Both the position numbers and the translations under genes were made by a program. The notes beneath the pieces were generated by a model. The model saw nothing but the letters and a program-made list of their open reading frames with translations. It was not told where the DNA came from and made no database searches. A stretch of 64,000 bases of DNA from Narthecium ossifragum. Lineage: Eukaryota > Streptophyta > Magnoliopsida > Dioscoreales > Nartheciaceae. Positions within the stretch are counted from its first letter, which is position 1. Each line of letters opens with the position of its first letter. The stretch spans positions 18,891,395-18,955,394 of the forward strand of contig OY986964.1 of assembly GCA_963920575.1 (NCBI GenBank), written 5' to 3'. Shown here piece after piece: positions 28,382 through 39,661 of this stretch.

Positions 28382-31050
28382 TGTCGCTCAAATGTGTCTC
28401 GCATAGCGGTCGGGGTGCAGTACAACATAAGAGAGGTCGAATCCATATGGAAACAAGCAGAAAGTATTCAGAAACACAGATAACAAATATATTGGAAACA
28501 ATCAAGAGCATAAGAGTTAAGAAAATTAGATTGAATATGTAATGGTAAAGTGAAGTTAATAAAGGAAATCAAGACTTGGATGAGGTTAGGCTTCAGAAAT
28601 CTCTCACTCGGACTTGGGTTCTTCTCTTACCAATGACTCATGTAAAACTCAGTAAAGGGATTCACATCCAAATCTCCTCGACAGTAATGTTTGGAGCTAT
28701 GAATTTGATAGAATATAAATGTCTCTTTCTATGTTTGGTTCTTCTCATTGTAGCCCTTACTCTATCATACCAGAATCTAAGAATACACGATACCGGTTGT
28801 CAGTATAGGCAATGCATAGCAAAGATTTCATGAGACTAGATAGGAGAACAAGAGAGTTATCTATGGGATCACAATATCATAACAAAAGCATGACTAGATT
28901 TATAATAATGTTCAACCACATAACCATCTATGAAGATCCAATACGAACCAATGATAGAGTTTAAACATTAAAGATTAAAACACGAACCAATGTGATACGA
29001 GTCGATCCGACTCGACTAACTGGACCCGAACCCAGAAGAGGAACCAAGCTGGTTCAGCCTCTTTCCTAGTTTGACTTGGACTTCCCTAGTTCAAACTAGA
29101 GTATTTAATTAGTATTTATCATTAGTCTTTTTATTGAGTCCTAGTTGATGGTTAGGAATTAATTAAGAGTCCCTTTGAGTTAGGAAGTTGAGTTGAGTCA
29201 GAAACCTTATTACTTGCTAATCAAGCAAGGGGGTTTTTCTAGTGGATTAGGACTCTGTCAAGGTCTCTATAAAAGGACCTTAGTAGTTTGTATTAGGTTA
29301 TGCATGAGATGAATGAAGAGTTATGAATTATTAAGAGTAGTTGATAAGTTATCATAGGAGTAGAATATCATAGGAGTAGAAGTAAAGTAGATTCCACCAG
29401 ATATCTACCATAGATCCACCTTCTTCCCCGTCGATCATCTTCTCCGCAGCCGGCATTGCCTTCACCTTCAATTTCCTTCTCCCCGTCACTTTCTCTCTCC
29501 GCCACGACAGTGACCCCACCGCCACGTCAGCGCCACGTCACCCGCTACTGTTCATCATCTCCTTCCTCTCTCTCCCGTGCCCTAACCCTAGCCTCACCGC
29601 CGTTCTCCCCTCTCCGGCCACCCCCGTCGCCACCTAAACCCGCCATCCTCTTCCCCTTGGCACCACGACTCCGCCCATACCCTCCATCGCCCGCGTCGTC
29701 GTCTCCGGCCTCTTCCCCCGGCAACCCGACCCTCATCCTCACCGCCATCAACCACGCCCGATCCCTATTCCACCTCCAAAACATCCCTAAAGCCTTCCTC
29801 GTCTCCCCACGACCCTTTCCCGACCATCTTCCCGACGTCCCAAGCCCCAGCCGAGCTCCCCGTCGTCCCCGACGCCGGTGAACCCAACCCCGCCGCCCTT
29901 GACCTCTAGATCCCGCCGATCTAGCCCACCTCCGACCAATCCACTCCGGTGGATCTCTTCCCCATCAACCCACGAACTTTCCTGCCACTACCCCAACCGC
30001 CGCCGCTGCCCCTACGCCGGCGATCTACTCCGGCGAACCACAGCTCTTGGATCAACCCGGTTCAGCCACTTCAATCAGGTTCAGCCCAATCAAGTCCGGT
30101 TCAACCAAGCCAAGCCACTTAGCCCAATCAAGTCAAGCATGACCCAATTCCTTGAGCTAGATTCGATCCAATTAGCCAAATCAGCCAGTTGGACTCAATC
30201 AAGCCCGATCAGACTCAATTCTGATCGATTGGAGCAGTAGAGACCCATTACGAGAGGATCACGAGTAGACCGCTCGTAACACAATGAGAAAGAAACCCTC
30301 ATCCTTGCTTAGTCATCCATCCGCCATGCTTGAAAATTACTCATCCATGGATGGTGGCTTGGTCTCCTTCTTCCTCTAGAAAAGTCTTCCAAAAAGCTCT
30401 CTTTGGATAACCCGAAGTCTCTTATTTATAGGCTCCAAAAGTCTTTAACTCGGATTAGATCTTGACCCGTTATTTTGCTTAACCGCCATATAAAGATCGA
30501 TCTTCTAGGAATGAAGATCGATCATTTCATCCCGTAGAACTGGCTGCGCCCGAGGAAGATTGATCTCTTTAAAGGAGAAGATCGATCTTTTCCATCATCG
30601 AATTTCTCAATTTTCTCAACTGCGAAGAAGATCGATCTCGTTATAGGAGAAGATCGATCTTTTATTCCATTTTTCTTGTTTAGGCTCGTGGTCGATCTTC
30701 GCATCGACCCCGAGAAGCCTTTTTCGTGACAAAGGCTCACAGTTGATGTGACGGATGATGCGACGATTGACCGTGCGTCTCTGTATTGTATCTTTTGTCT
30801 TGCCTTAATATAGATCGATCTTTTATGTAAAGAAGATCTATCTTCTTTTCTTCGTATTTCTTTTGCCATTCAACTCTGCGCCCTGGGTACTAAAAGTATT
30901 GTAATTTCCTCTAGAAAACTAGGAATTATGAACTGTAAAATTCTGCAGAAACTAGACTTCAAGAGCTTTCCAATAATGTATGGCACACTATCTGATTCTT
31001 CATGACCATGTACAGTTTAATCTTCCATGTTTATCCATGTAACCTTTTCA
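28382..31050 (-). repeat. Athila-like 3' LTR, copy 2, split by a solo LTR
   Basis: Second copy of 2790-5459. It has a 1-bp deletion near 30410, which shifts the offset from 25592 to 25591. Together with 36242-37213 it forms a gag-only Athila-like element on the minus strand. Confidence 0.6.
28993..30281 (+). mobile_element. Solo family II LTR, 1289 bp, TSD CAATG, copy 2
   Basis: Same insertion as 3401-4689, with CAATG at 28988-28992 and 30282-30286. Three substitutions lie in its GC-rich body (near 29673, 30003 and 30007). Confidence 0.9.
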
Positions 31051-31082
31051 GCTTATCCTCTTTTCTTTCCTTGGATTTCTGC

Positions 31083-31664
31083 TCAATCAGTAAATGTAGG
31101 CCTAGGAAAACCGGATGCATTATTAGGAGGGTTAGAAAAAGGCTTATTGGGTGGTGGTTGATGATGCTTGTTGCTTTGTGGAGCGTTCGACTTCCAGCTG
31201 AAGTTTAGATGCTCTCGCCACCCTGGATTATACATCTCTGAATAGGGAGTGTACGGCCTCCTGAATACACCCACGGCATTGCAATGTTCATCGTACATGC
31301 CCCTCATCACAGCATAGGTGGGGCAATTGTCAATCTGGTGATCCACGCCCTGACAGATCACACAAGGCCTAGCTGGCTTTGAAGGTTCACAATATGGAGA
31401 GGTCCAGGCAGCCATCTTATTTTTGTTCTTTCGTAGCTCCAGCTCCCTTGTCAGACTCTCCACTTTAGCCTTGAGTGCATCTTCCTCGCACAGCTGATAT
31501 ATTCCTCCACCCTGTTGCTGCGAAATGGTCTGGCTCTGCTGGTACTATCTGATGCGCTCGGCCCAGTCCATGTATGAGATTTCTCATTAAGCTCTGTAAA
31601 ATACTCTATAACTGCATCAGGATCTTTTTGTAAAAAGTCACCATTACACATCATTTCGACAAAT
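31083..31664 (-). pseudogene. Athila-like gag, C-terminal part, copy 2
   Basis: Second copy of 5492-6073 with the same CCHC knuckle and frame breaks. Here its N-terminal half can be followed beyond the copia insertion at 36242-36786: the RQFVEMM segment here follows FYDGL there, as in an intact Athila gag. Confidence 0.8.
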
Positions 31665-31669
31665 TGTCG

Positions 31670-32692
31670 TGTTAGCCCTAATATTGTTTCGATGATGTCA
31701 ATGTATAATTGATGATAAAACATTGGTTTAATATTATTATCCCTTAATTTGGAAAGCATTAAAATCATATTTAATGTGTTTTTGTACTGACGGTCGATGC
31801 GACGGACGATGCATGGATCGACCGTGGGGTATGGCGGTTGATGCGTGGATCGACCGCGGAAGATGTTCTTAGGAAAATAGGCTGACGGTTAATGTGACGG
31901 TCGATGGGACTGTGGCCTATGTGACTTGGCTCAAAGGAGTGACGGTCGATCGGTGCATCGACGGTGGGAAGCAGTTTTCGTAACAGAGCCTGACGGACGA
32001 TGTCACGGTCGATGGGACGGTCGATCGTGAGGCTTGATGAACGATGTGTGGATCGACTGTGGCTCAAGAAAAACCTGGCGGACGATGTCACGGACGATGC
32101 GACGGACGACCGCCAGCCCAGAAAAGAGTCGTTAAAGAGCCGTTGGAGGAGAAGGAAATAGCCGTTGGGAGGCTATTTGGAGGGATTTGAAGCTCAGCTA
32201 TAAAAGGGAGGCAGCAAACTTGCCAAGCACTTAGAGGGAGCAAAGGGATTATTGTAATCATATTCTAGCAAGTTTCTATCTCTTATTAGTGAGCTAAACC
32301 TTTGTAAAACTACTTCGAGTGTGAAGTAGACTTTGAGAGAAATATCCTAAAGAGATATTAGAGAGATTATAAGGTTGTCAAGCACCCGTAAGCATGGTGG
32401 ATAGGTTGCCAAGCACCCGGAAGCTTGGTGGACAACTTGTAAGAGGTCTTGCAAGTAGTGGAACCTCAAGGAGGCCCTGGAGTGAAGTGGACGTAGGCAA
32501 GGTTGGCCGAACCACTATAAAAATTCTGATGCAATCTCTCTAACTCTCATCTCATATCCCTTGCTTAAATACATTATCTGCTCTTATCTTTAGCAAGCAT
32601 ATGATTTAATTATACTCCTCCTATTTCGATTTCCTTAATTGATTTTATCTTATAAAGCCTAAGATAACCCCCCCCCCTCTTTTAGAGCTTCA
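31670..32692 (+). repeat. Copia 5' LTR, 1023 bp
   Basis: TGTTAGCCC to GAGCTTCA. It carries about a dozen GACGGTCGATG / ATCGACCG words (31780-32115), then the TATA box at 32199-32206. The first 724 bp are also present at 6079-6802. Confidence 0.9.
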
Positions 32693-32694
32693 AA

Positions 32695-32706
32695 TGGTAT
32701 CAGAGC
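32695..32706 (+). promoter_or_regulatory. Primer-binding site, copia
   Basis: TGGTATCAGAGC, a perfect tRNA-iMet primer site two bases after the LTR end. Confidence 0.9.
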
Positions 32707-32756
32707 TTGGTCTCTATTTTTGTGGTATAACAACCCTTAGAGGATCCTAAATCAAG

Positions 32757-33785
32757 ATGGAAATCATAGAGGGACAATCTACTTTAATGGAATAAATTAC
32801 ACCTATTGGAAAACCAAAATGGAAATTTTCATTCAATCCATGGACTATGATGCATGGATGATAATAGAAGATGGAGATTCTATCCCTTTAAAAACCATTG
32901 AGGGAAAAGAAGTTCCAAAAGCTAAGAATGAATATACTCATACTGATTTTAGGAAACTTCAAGTAAATGCCAAGGCTAAAATCTTTTTATTTTGTGCCCT
33001 TAGCCGTGATGAATTCAATAGAATTTCTGCATGTAAAATTGCTAAGGAAATATGGGAAAAACTTGAAGTTACCTATGAGGGAACAAGCCGAGTCAAGGAG
33101 TCTAAAATTAGCATGCTTGTTAATGATTATGAGCTATTCTCTATGAAGGATGTTGAGAATATAAATGAAATGTTCACTCGCTTTACCGATATTATAGATG
33201 TTCTTGATTCTCTTGGTAAAAGCTATTCTAATGATGAGATGGTAAGAAAGATCCTTAGGTGTCTACCTAGACATGGGATCCCAAGGTTACATCAATCGAA
33301 GAAGTTAAAGATTTAACTAACCTGTCCCTTGATGAGGTAATGGGTTCTCTCATGACATATGAGATGAACATGGAGAAGAGCAATGATGGAGAAAGAAAGA
33401 AAAAGAAAACCATTGCTTTCAAGTCAACATACAAAGACTCATCTGACTCAATCAATGAAGATGATGATGAGGAGATGCAAAAGATCACAATAAGAATCCA
33501 ACGAATCATCAAGAATTAAGGAAAGAAAAACCCCAAAGGTGAAAAAGAAAACTCCTCTTCTTACTTAAATAAAATTACTTGTTATGAGTGTAGGAAGCCC
33601 GGACATTACATGTCGGATTGTCCAAAGCTCAAGAAATTTTCAAAGAAGAAGAAGAAGGCCAAGGAAGAAAGTGACTTGAGCTCCACTTTCGAAGAAGAAG
33701 AAGGAGAAGAAGAAACTGCAAATCTTTGTTTAACAGCATTCGGAGTAAAAGAAAATAAAATTGACAAGTGGAGGCGCAAGGTATG
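32757..33785 (+). pseudogene. Copia gag with frameshifts
   Basis: Starts MEIIEGQST at 32757; a 1-base loss near 32780 moves the frame to NGINYTYWKTKMEIFIQSMD. The capsid-like UBN2 region follows (KLEVTYEGTSRVKESKISML, then MFTRFTDIIDVLDSLGKSY), a second shift lies near 33275, and then TSIEEVKDLTNLSLDEVMGS. A CCHC zinc knuckle (CYECRKPGHYMSDC, about 33577-33618) and an acidic/lysine tail ending NLCLTAFG complete it. The order and motifs match plant Ty1/copia gag. The pol that should follow is missing. Confidence 0.85.
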
Positions 33786-33912
33786 TCTTAATTTTCAATA
33801 TATAGACCCTCCAGTACATCTTCTTATTCCATTTCATGTTTAAAAATGGTTTAAGAAAGTCTTTTTGTGTGAAGAATTGATTACAAATGACCATTTTGAT
33901 CGAAAATCTTGA
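33786..33912. other. Copia internal remnant before the solo LTR
   Basis: A/T-rich remainder of the copia internal region, with no recognisable protein. The pol deletion breakpoint probably lies at about 33780-33800. Confidence 0.4.
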
Positions 33913-34725
33913 TGTTACGAGCTCAACCATCGCTGAATCTGGCCAGACAAGATCCACTCCCAAACCCAAGCATGGGCGGACCCATGGTCAAGGCTAGATG
34001 GGACCCACGTCCCTTGAGGTGGCTTAGCCAAGCCGGCCTTAGCTGGTTACTACCTTAGTTAGTTCTTAATTGCTTTCCTAGTTGATTTCCTAGTTTGAGT
34101 CCAGTTTATGCTTTGTTTTATTAGTTCCTATTTTGAGTCCACTTTGTTAGGGAGTTTGAGTTATGATTGAGTCTTAGTAGGAAAGTATGGTTACTTGCTG
34201 ATTAAAGCAAATTAGTTCTCTAGTTGAAGTAGGACTCTCTTGAGGCCTCTATAAAAGGACCTCCATAGCTTGTATTAGATATTATGCATTGAAGAATAAA
34301 GTTAGTAGTTAAAGTAGGATATCTGAGGAGTAGTTCTAATTTAATATTCCACCACCACCAGCCCCTCCCACGTTTCTCTCTCTTGCTGGCCTTCTCCACC
34401 CGCCGGCTACCACCATCACCACCGCCGTTCGCCGCTACCAGCCACCGCTCCCATCCCGGCGTCCTCCTTGGCTGCCGGCCCCCCTTCTTCCACCTCTCTT
34501 GGCGTGGATCTCCAAGAGTAACCAGCCAACCACAAGAGGATCTGCAAGGTAACCTCTTCTCTACCGTCTCCTACCTCCAGTCTTCATCTTCCTCGTCGAA
34601 TACCTAGGGTCCTTCTCCTAAAACCCTAAAGGTATCTCTCGACCTAGCCATAGATTTGGCTAAGGAAGAACTGAGACCAGGGAAGAGACCAGGTACACGT
34701 GCCTACGAGAAGGCACGGCGTAACA
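33913..34725 (+). mobile_element. Solo family IV LTR, 813 bp, TSD CTTGA
   Basis: Starts TGTTACGAGCTCAACC and ends GGCACGGCGTAACA, flanked by CTTGA at 33908-33912 and 34726-34730, inserted in the copia element. TATAAAAG near 34250. Near its end GTGCCT and AGGCAC can form a 6-bp stem. Confidence 0.9.
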
Positions 34726-34730
34726 CTTGA

Positions 34731-35239
34731 TTTGGTATCTTGGTTGATAAAATTTTAAACCTTAAATTTGAACCTTCAAATTAGTATCAAGTCTGATTTA
34801 AAACTTTCTTTTGTTAAGAAATTTTTATGGTTATCTGTGATTTTTCTTCCCCCTCTACCAAATCTTTTTGACGATGTCAAAGAGGGAGAAATATTGTGAT
34901 ATCAGTTTTTGAAAGTTCTTAAAACTTTATATTCTACATACTTGAAATCTTTTGATGTTTAAAGGATTTACTGGAGATTTCATGAGAATATAATTCATGC
35001 TCAAATATCATGTCTCATGTTTCTTTACAAAGAGGTACATAGGTCATATTTTGCGCTTTCATATCTTTTGACCTATAATCAAGCCTGATATATCTTTTTA
35101 GTGACATATGACTTGCATGCCTCAGTGAAATTCACTTTAGAACATATTTTATGAGAAAAATGGATGCAAAAATTAAGAGGGAGCCTTCAAGGTTTTATCA
35201 TCACAATTTAAAGGTTGCCATCATAAAAAAGAGGGAGAT
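34731..35239 (+). other. Copia 3' untranslated region and polypurine tracts
   Basis: A/T-rich non-coding tail with two purine tracts, AAAGAGGGAGAAA near 34880 and AAAAAAGAGGGAGA at 35226-35239; the second directly precedes the 3' LTR and is the likely primer. Confidence 0.7.
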
Positions 35240-36236
35240 TGTTAGCCCTAATATTGTTTCGATGATGTCAATGTATAATTGATAATAAAACATTGGTTTA
35301 ATATTATAATCCCTTAATTTGGAAAGCATTAAAATCATATATAACGTGTTTTTGTACTGACAGTCGATGCGACGGACGATGCATGGATCAACCGCGGAAG
35401 ATGTTCTTGGGAAAATAGGCTGACGGTCGATGTGATGGTCGATGGACCGATCGACCGTGGCCTATGTGACTTGGCTCAAAGGAGCGACGGTCGATCGGTG
35501 CATCGACCGTGGGAAGCGGTTTTCGTAACAGAGCCTGACGAACGATGTCACGGTCGATGGGATGGTCGACCGTGAGGCTTGACGGACGATGTGTGGATCG
35601 ACCGTGGCTCAAGAAGAACCTGGCAGATGATGTCACGGACAATGCGACGGTCGACCGCCAGCCCAGAAAAGAGCCGTTAAAGAGCCGTTGCAGGAGAAGG
35701 AAATAGTCATTGGGAGGCTATTTTGGAGGGGTTTGAAGCTCAGCTATAAAAGGGAAAGGGCAGCAAACTTGCCAAGCACTTAGAGGGAGCTAAGGGATTA
35801 TTGTAATCATATTCTAGCAAGTTTCTATCTCTTATTAGTGAGCTAAACCTTTGTAAAACTACTTCAAGTGTGAAGTAGACTTTGAGAGAAATATCCTAGA
35901 GAGATATTAGAGAGATTGTAAGGTTGCCAAGCACCCGTAAGCTTGGTGGATAGGTTGCCAAGCATCCGGAAGCTTGGTGGACAACTTGTAATAGGTCTTG
36001 CAAGTAGTGGAACCTCAAAGAGGCCCTTGAATGAAGTGGACGTAGGCAAGGTTGGCCGAACCACTATAAAAGTTATGGTGCAATCTCTCTAACTCTCATC
36101 TCATATCCCTTGCTTAAATACATTATCTGCTCTTATCTTTAGCAAGCATATGATTTAATTAGACTTCTCCTATTTCGATTTCCTTAACTGATTTTATCGT
36201 ATAAAGCCTAAGATAAACCCCTCTCTTAGAACTTCA
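35240..36236 (+). repeat. Copia 3' LTR, 997 bp
   Basis: TGTTAGCCC to GAACTTCA, followed by TSD TGTCG. It lacks a small piece of the GTCGATG array present in the 5' LTR. TATA box near 35745. Confidence 0.9.
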
Positions 36237-36241
36237 TGTCG

Positions 36242-36786
36242 TTCTCTAACAGTTAACCCATCGTAAAAATAACTAACAAGTCACCAACTCTCATACCCAA
36301 GATGAGGACACAAGTTCAACATGTCTTTAAATCGCTCCCACGCCTGATACAGAGTCTCACTATCCTTCTGTGCGAAGGTCAAGATCTGTCTCTTAAGTGC
36401 ATTGGTCTTGTGTTGTGGAAGGTACTTATTGAAAAACATCTGTGTCATTTCAGCCCAAGATCCTATCGATTGTGATCCCAAAGAATATAACCAACTCTTC
36501 GCTCTATCTTTCAATGAGAACGGGAAGAACTTAAGTCGGATCATATCTAGTGCGCTTGGCCATGAAATGTCGCTACTACTTCTTCAAACTCCCTAATATG
36601 CACATATGGATTTTCATTTTCCAACAGGTGAAAGGTAGGAAACAACTGAATCATGCAAGATTTAAAGTCTACAAGTGCTGCATTAGGTGGAAACATGATG
36701 CATGAAGGCGTAGCAGTGCGTGTGGGATGCAAATACTCTTGCAAACTCCTAGGAGCCTGCTGTTCTTCGTGCTCAGCCATAATCAA
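36242..36786 (-). pseudogene. Athila-like gag, N-terminal part
   Basis: Starts MIMAEHEEQQAPRSLQEYLH (36786), continues to VHIREFEEVVATFHGQA, shifts frame near 36545, then RLKFFPFSLKDRAKSWLYSL and YQAWERFKDMLNLCPHLG, the capsid signature of Athila/Tat gag. A stop follows ESW near 36281, and FYDGL runs up to the copia insertion; the gene resumes at 31664. Confidence 0.85.
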
Positions 36787-37060
36787 AGTATGCTGTGAAG
36801 TCTGTGATTGTGTGTCAAAAAGATCAGCAATGTATGTTTCACTATCATAAGTATCAGAATCACTCTCGGGGCGTCTAGCAAATCTGCCTAATTTGTCTCT
36901 ATATTGATTGAAGCATACACGTCACGCAATCCCAAAAGGTACAAACTAAAGAAAGTAAGCTAAGTAAAAGAAAGAAACAAATGACAAAGAAAGGAACTAA
37001 GTTACCGCCTTGATGTTGTCAATCATGCCACTGATGATTCTGGTTCTTCTCTGAACCGTC
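36787..37060 (-). other. Athila-like leader between primer site and gag
   Basis: Non-coding leader on the minus strand; nothing else recognised. Confidence 0.5.
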
Positions 37061-37080
37061 TCCCCAGCAACGGCGCTAAT
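37061..37080 (-). promoter_or_regulatory. Athila-type primer-binding site
   Basis: Minus strand reads ATTAGCGCCGTTGCTGGGGA, close to the TGGCGCCGTTGCCGGGGA site typical of Athila/Tat elements, just after the LTR end GAGCGACA. Confidence 0.75.
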
Positions 37081-37086
37081 TTTTTA

Positions 37087-37218
37087 TGTCGCTCAAATGT
37101 GTCTCGCACAGCCGTCGTGGTGCAGTGCATCATAAGAGAGGTCGATCCGACAGGGAAACAAGAACAAAGGATCCAAAAACACAGATAATAATATACTGAA
37201 AACAATCAAGAGCGCAAG
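37087..37218 (-). repeat. Athila-like 5' LTR, terminal piece
   Basis: Matches the LTR end at 2790-2920 and 28382-28512. It is cut at 37218 by a family V LTR. Confidence 0.75.
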
Positions 37219-38573
37219 TGTCGCGCCCCAACCCGCGAAGGCCCAACCGGGCCGGGTGACGCGAACCGGAACCTAACTAAATACGGAATAAATTTTGGCG
37301 AGGGTTCCCTCTAGCTTACTGGTTTCACTAAACAATTCACAAGTTTCCGAAATTTAAAAAAAAACCAACAACCTCAAAAGATATAATATAAAAGATTTCA
37401 AAACCTCAAAGGGTACATTCATATACATCATACTCCCTTAGGAGGCTATCTAAACAAAAAAGTATAGATGACGATCATGGCTCCTCAACCACCGGTAGAC
37501 GCCGCCGCGCCACCAAACACCTACCCGATAGGGGCCACTAAAGAAGAGCTAACGCCTGCACCTGCAAAACGCAGCCCAGGTAGGAGTAAGCACTAAGCTC
37601 AGTAGGGTTCTACACTACGACACACAGAAAGGAGGGAACACAACAGTGTCCCCCCAAGTAAGGTTTGGGGTACACAAGGGTCCCATAACCCCACTGTGTG
37701 TCCCTGACGTCCACAATCATGATCTTCTAGCCGAGCTGGTCACACGACGGGTCACCCACGGTAAGCAGAAACCAACATTGCTGAGTCACAAGCAGGAAAC
37801 CGGCACTACTGGCAGGAAAAGGCACCGCTGAGAGGCACACCCTCTACCCAAGAGTCGCTATAACCGGACACCGGTTACACCTCAGAACGCGACTCGAGGC
37901 CGACACGACGTCTAAATAATCGATCAACATGTATTCAAGTCATCTAAACCTATCATCGATATCGACTGAATACTACAACCCAACCTGGACCAAGCTATTC
38001 GCCACGGTCCTAGAGCTAGATCCGAGCTACCAGAAAGCCTCGGATCGGCGATCAAGCCAAAATGCATGCTATGATCCATATGCAGGTAAGAAGTAAGCAT
38101 GTAATAATATGATAAAATAACAAATAAGTCAAACCAGATTGCTGCAGCGATACCACCGACCGCTGCCAACCAATCCGCAGCGGGTCCTGGCATTACGACG
38201 GTACCGCGATTGTCAACCATGAACCCTTGCAACGGGAAGCAACCCCGAAAACATAGATGAACATAAATAATATTATTTAATCATCAATATCCTCTAATTA
38301 GAGGCTAAGCGACTTCATCGATCCGACGTCCAAACGACGTCGGATTCGAGATCTAACTTAGACAAACGCATGAAAACATACTGGGATCAAGATATCTAAA
38401 ACTGGGAAACATCCGACGGCTCGATTACCAGGAAAACACTAATCAAAACCGTTAACTTCACAAATTACCTTGAATTGCTACGCGCAGCCCATCCGTAGGA
38501 AAATCATAACAATTCATACGAAAATCAGAAAACAATAAAATAGGTTGCAACTGACAGTAGATCTGTTACGCCG
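37219..38573 (+). repeat. Family V LTR (Ty3-type)
   Basis: Starts TGTCGCGCCCC; putative TSD GCAAG at 37214-37218. It aligns inverted with 18718-20206. It is interrupted at 38573 by the family IV element, so its 3' end is not seen. No protein domain in its short frames. Confidence 0.7.
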
Positions 38574-39434
38574 AGCCTTCTCGTAGGCACGGGTACCTGG
38601 TCTCTTGCCAGGTCTCAGTTCCTCCTTAGCCAAATCTATGGCTAGGTCGAGAAATACCTTTAGGGTTTTAGGAGGAGGACCCTAGGTATTCGACGAGGAA
38701 GGTGAAGACTGGAGGTGGGAGACGGAAGAGAAGAGGATACCTTGCAGATCCTCTTAGAGTTGGCCGGTTACTCTTGGAGATCCAAGCCAAGGGAGGTGGC
38801 GGTGGAAGTGCGGCAGCCAAAGATGGACGCCGGTGATGGGGACGTGCACTGTAGATGGCAGCGGTGGACGGCAATGGATGGTGGCTGGCTGGTGGAGAGA
38901 GAATCCGGGAGTAGAGAGATGAAGGTGGCTGGTGGATGTGGGGTATTAAGTTATGGCTACTCCTAGGGTTACAGCTACTCCTATAATATCTCTTAACTTT
39001 ATTCTTCAATGCATAAAACCCTAATACAAGCTATTGAGGTCCTTTTATAGATGCCTCAAAGAGTTCTACTCCAACCTGGATACCTACTTGCTTAAACAGC
39101 AAGTGACTTGACTCAACCCAACTAGGACTCATAATCTGAACTAGCATAGAACAAACTGGACTCAAACTAGGAAATCAACAAGGAAAACAATTAAGACTCA
39201 ACTAATGAAATAACCAGCTAGGAATAGGATTCGTTAAGGCTGGCTTTGGCTTGGGACCTGGTCCAAGGCCGAATCCTCCTAGGAGGTGGGCCCTGACCTG
39301 CGTGGGTCCCTCCTGGGCCAATCCCACGTGTGGGCCCTGCCCCAGAATTGGGCGTGGGTTGGTCTAGCCCAGGTGGAGCTGGACTTGGTTCCACTTGGCT
39401 GGGCGTGGGTTGGGCTTGGGTCCCAACCGTATCA
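38574..39434 (-). repeat. Family IV 3' LTR, 861 bp
   Basis: Minus strand starts TGATACGGTTGGGACC and ends GGCTCGGCGTAACA. It shares with family I the stretch around TATAAAAGGACCTC and the CCTAGGGTCCTTCTCC block. The pol-tail frame runs through the polypurine tract into it (FEGEGDDT, then PWTRSQAKASL). Confidence 0.85.
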
Positions 39435-39449
39435 TCCCCTTCTCCTTCG
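39435..39449 (-). promoter_or_regulatory. Polypurine tract, family IV
   Basis: CGAAGGAGAAGGGGA on the minus strand, directly before the LTR. The bases before it (CCTTGAGGACAAGGC) are shared with families I and II. Confidence 0.75.
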
Positions 39450-39661
39450 AAAAGTGCCTTGTCCTCAAGGCCGAAGTCAGGATAACGATCCAAGAAATCA
39501 GTGAATACCTCCCATGTGGCTTCAGCTAGACTATGGCCCTTCCAATGTACCAGAACTTCTTCTTGGTGGCGGGGGGAGCATGCCGATGGTCAATGATAAG
39601 CCTGGGGATACAGCTTGGCCTGATTGTTTGAGGGATCCGGAATCTCGGTGACAACGGGTAT
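39450..39661 (-). other. Family IV pol tail
   Basis: Region between integrase and polypurine tract; in one frame it reads GLEDKALFEGEGDD across the tract. Broken in places. Confidence 0.5.

Larger units (their letters stand above)
31670..36236 (+). mobile_element. Copia (family VI) element, gag-only, TSD TGTCG
   Basis: Complete element: 5' LTR 31670-32692 (1023 bp), primer site, gag remnants, 3' LTR 35240-36236 (997 bp), TSD TGTCG at 31665-31669 and 36237-36241, inserted in Athila gag. The LTRs differ by indels and clearly more substitutions than those of family I, so it is older. Protease, integrase, RT and RNase H are absent; a solo family IV LTR sits in the internal region. Confidence 0.9.
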
